A DNA stretch of 52,953 nucleotides from Chlamydiota bacterium (lineage in GTDB: Bacteria; Chlamydiota; Chlamydiia; Chlamydiales; Rhabdochlamydiaceae). Of the stretch, positions 52,560 through 52,953 are shown piece by piece. How positions within the stretch are numbered: position 1 is the first letter of the stretch; each line of letters begins with the position of its first letter. A model generated the notes under the pieces. That model had not been told where the DNA came from and ran no database searches. It saw nothing but the letters and a program-made list of their open reading frames with translations. A program made the translations under genes and the position numbers. Location: the NCBI GenBank assembly GCA_030916885.1, contig JAUPVT010000036.1, forward strand, positions 1 to 52,953. Reading direction: 5' to 3'.

Positions 52560-52589
52560 AGCTTAGCGTTAAAACTAGCCTTGTGTCAA
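52560..52589 (-). promoter_or_regulatory. Candidate promoter of the gene at 52103
   Basis: Perfect -35 TTGACA on the minus strand (52589-52584) with CTAAGC or TAAGCT 17-18 bp downstream, a poor -10. A poor -10 beside a perfect -35 may point to regulation. Confidence 0.45.
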
Positions 52590-52839
52590 GTTTTTATTTT
52601 TATACTTATTAGTTATATTATCTCATGGTAGAGCTGTATTTATGAGGGTGTCATAAAATCCTCATCTTGCGTAGTTGGCTACTTTTTTTAAAGAGATTGC
52701 GAAGATTTTTTTGTGACTTATTTGAATTTAGCAAGACAAAATGCTATGTAAATATTAGTGAAACTAATTGACTTTCAATTAGATCAAGCTAAAATATAAG
52801 AGATAATCTGAAGTAAAAAAAGAGAAATAATATTTTTAT
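52590..52839. other. Divergent intergenic region, two hairpin-like motifs
   Basis: Together with 52538-52589 this makes a 302-bp gap without a gene. ATGAGG ... CCTCAT (about 52646-52671) is a 6-bp inverted repeat, closely followed by gtagttggctac and a run of seven T. It resembles the terminator of a lost plus-strand gene. The dacF promoter lies at the right end. Confidence 0.45.
52768..52795 (+). promoter_or_regulatory. Promoter of the dacF-like gene
   Basis: TTGACT (52768-52773) and TAAAAT (52790-52795) with 16 bp between; five of six consensus bases in each. Predicted start near 52802, leader about 38 nt. Confidence 0.6.
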
Positions 52840-52953
52840 ATGATGCGATTTGTATTTCTTTTTATATTAATGGTAATCAGCCGGTTGGCTAATACTGCAC
52901 TGCAAGTTGATATTTCTGCAAAAGCTGCTGTTTTAATGAATGCAGAAACAGGA
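52840..52953 (+). CDS. dacF: D-alanyl-D-alanine carboxypeptidase (DacF-like), 5' end only
   Basis: First 38 codons, cut by the window end. A signal peptide MMRFVFLFILMVISRLANTA is followed by LQVDISAKAAVLMNAETG, the conserved opening of S11 penicillin-binding proteins (usually continuing toward a lysine-rich SxxK site). Start at ATG 52840 or the next codon 52843. C. trachomatis has dacF (CT551) shortly after the CT546-548 genes, which agrees. Would trim the D-Ala-D-Ala ends made with ddl (13551). The catalytic residues are outside the window. Confidence 0.75.
   Translation, partial: MMRFVFLFILMVISRLANTALQVDISAKAAVLMNAETG

Noticed and set aside
1-52953. CRISPR arrays, prophage, rRNA operon, replication origin
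   Set aside because: No regularly spaced repeats, phage structural genes, rRNA-like stretches or DnaA-box clusters were noticed.

Overview
The window is about 53 kb of AT-rich chromosome (roughly one third G+C by eye) from a member of the Chlamydiae outside the Chlamydiaceae. The evidence is gene content: an ATP/ADP translocase, an EUO-type regulator (two copies), a SecD-SecF fusion, Tsp/CPAF-like S41 protease, UhpC sugar-phosphate carrier, a flavodoxin-less CysJ-like reductase, Mip, and gene order that matches stretches I remember from Chlamydia trachomatis (about CT434-455 and CT536-551). The low G+C, insertion-sequence remnants and genes absent from C. trachomatis (purA, speD/speE, a free-standing ddl, potD) suggest an environmental lineage; Rhabdochlamydiaceae is a reasonable guess but is inference only.

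Layout. 1-745: decayed IS982-type element. 895-6332 (minus): ntt, pgk, dnaQ-like exonuclease, engB, tsaE and a conserved chlamydial hypothetical, the last five packed like an operon. 6636-11674: leucine dehydrogenase, argS, epmB and a lone potD-like binding protein. 11997-19992: cell wall and isoprenoid genes (murA, ddl, ispF), a cysJ-like reductase, a small unlisted lipoprotein gene, gltX and tsp. 20310-22234: two tandem EUO paralogues separated by a dead DUF4116-like gene. 22289-28555: recJ and secDF. 28972-33253: purA-uppS-cdsA-cmk-plsC operon. 33265-34171: a dead lantibiotic-dehydratase C-terminal domain and a tRNA-Leu(CAG) with a mismatched acceptor stem. 34276-41663: trxA, a symporter/solute-binding-protein fusion, mip, aspS, hisS and a methyltransferase. 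41874-43127: an oppA-like remnant cut by a decayed IS30-family element whose inverted repeats are still visible. 43281-50664: an unrecognised gene, uhpC, dnaE, and a BamD-like plus LptE-like pair. 50651-52953: speD-speE, an unrecognised small acidic protein, and the first 38 codons of a D-Ala-D-Ala carboxypeptidase.

Together the genes describe a host-dependent bacterium that imports ATP, sugar phosphates and amino acids, makes undecaprenyl phosphate, phospholipid and D-Ala-D-Ala for a cell wall, can make spermidine from imported putrescine, and is losing accessory genes: at least five pseudogenes are readable between the intact housekeeping genes. Nothing here is clearly a new multi-gene system. 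The most interesting points are the EUO duplication, the symporter-binding protein fusion, the palindrome over the speD promoter, the hidden lipoprotein, and the decayed peptide-modification gene. CT numbers are from memory and need a database check.
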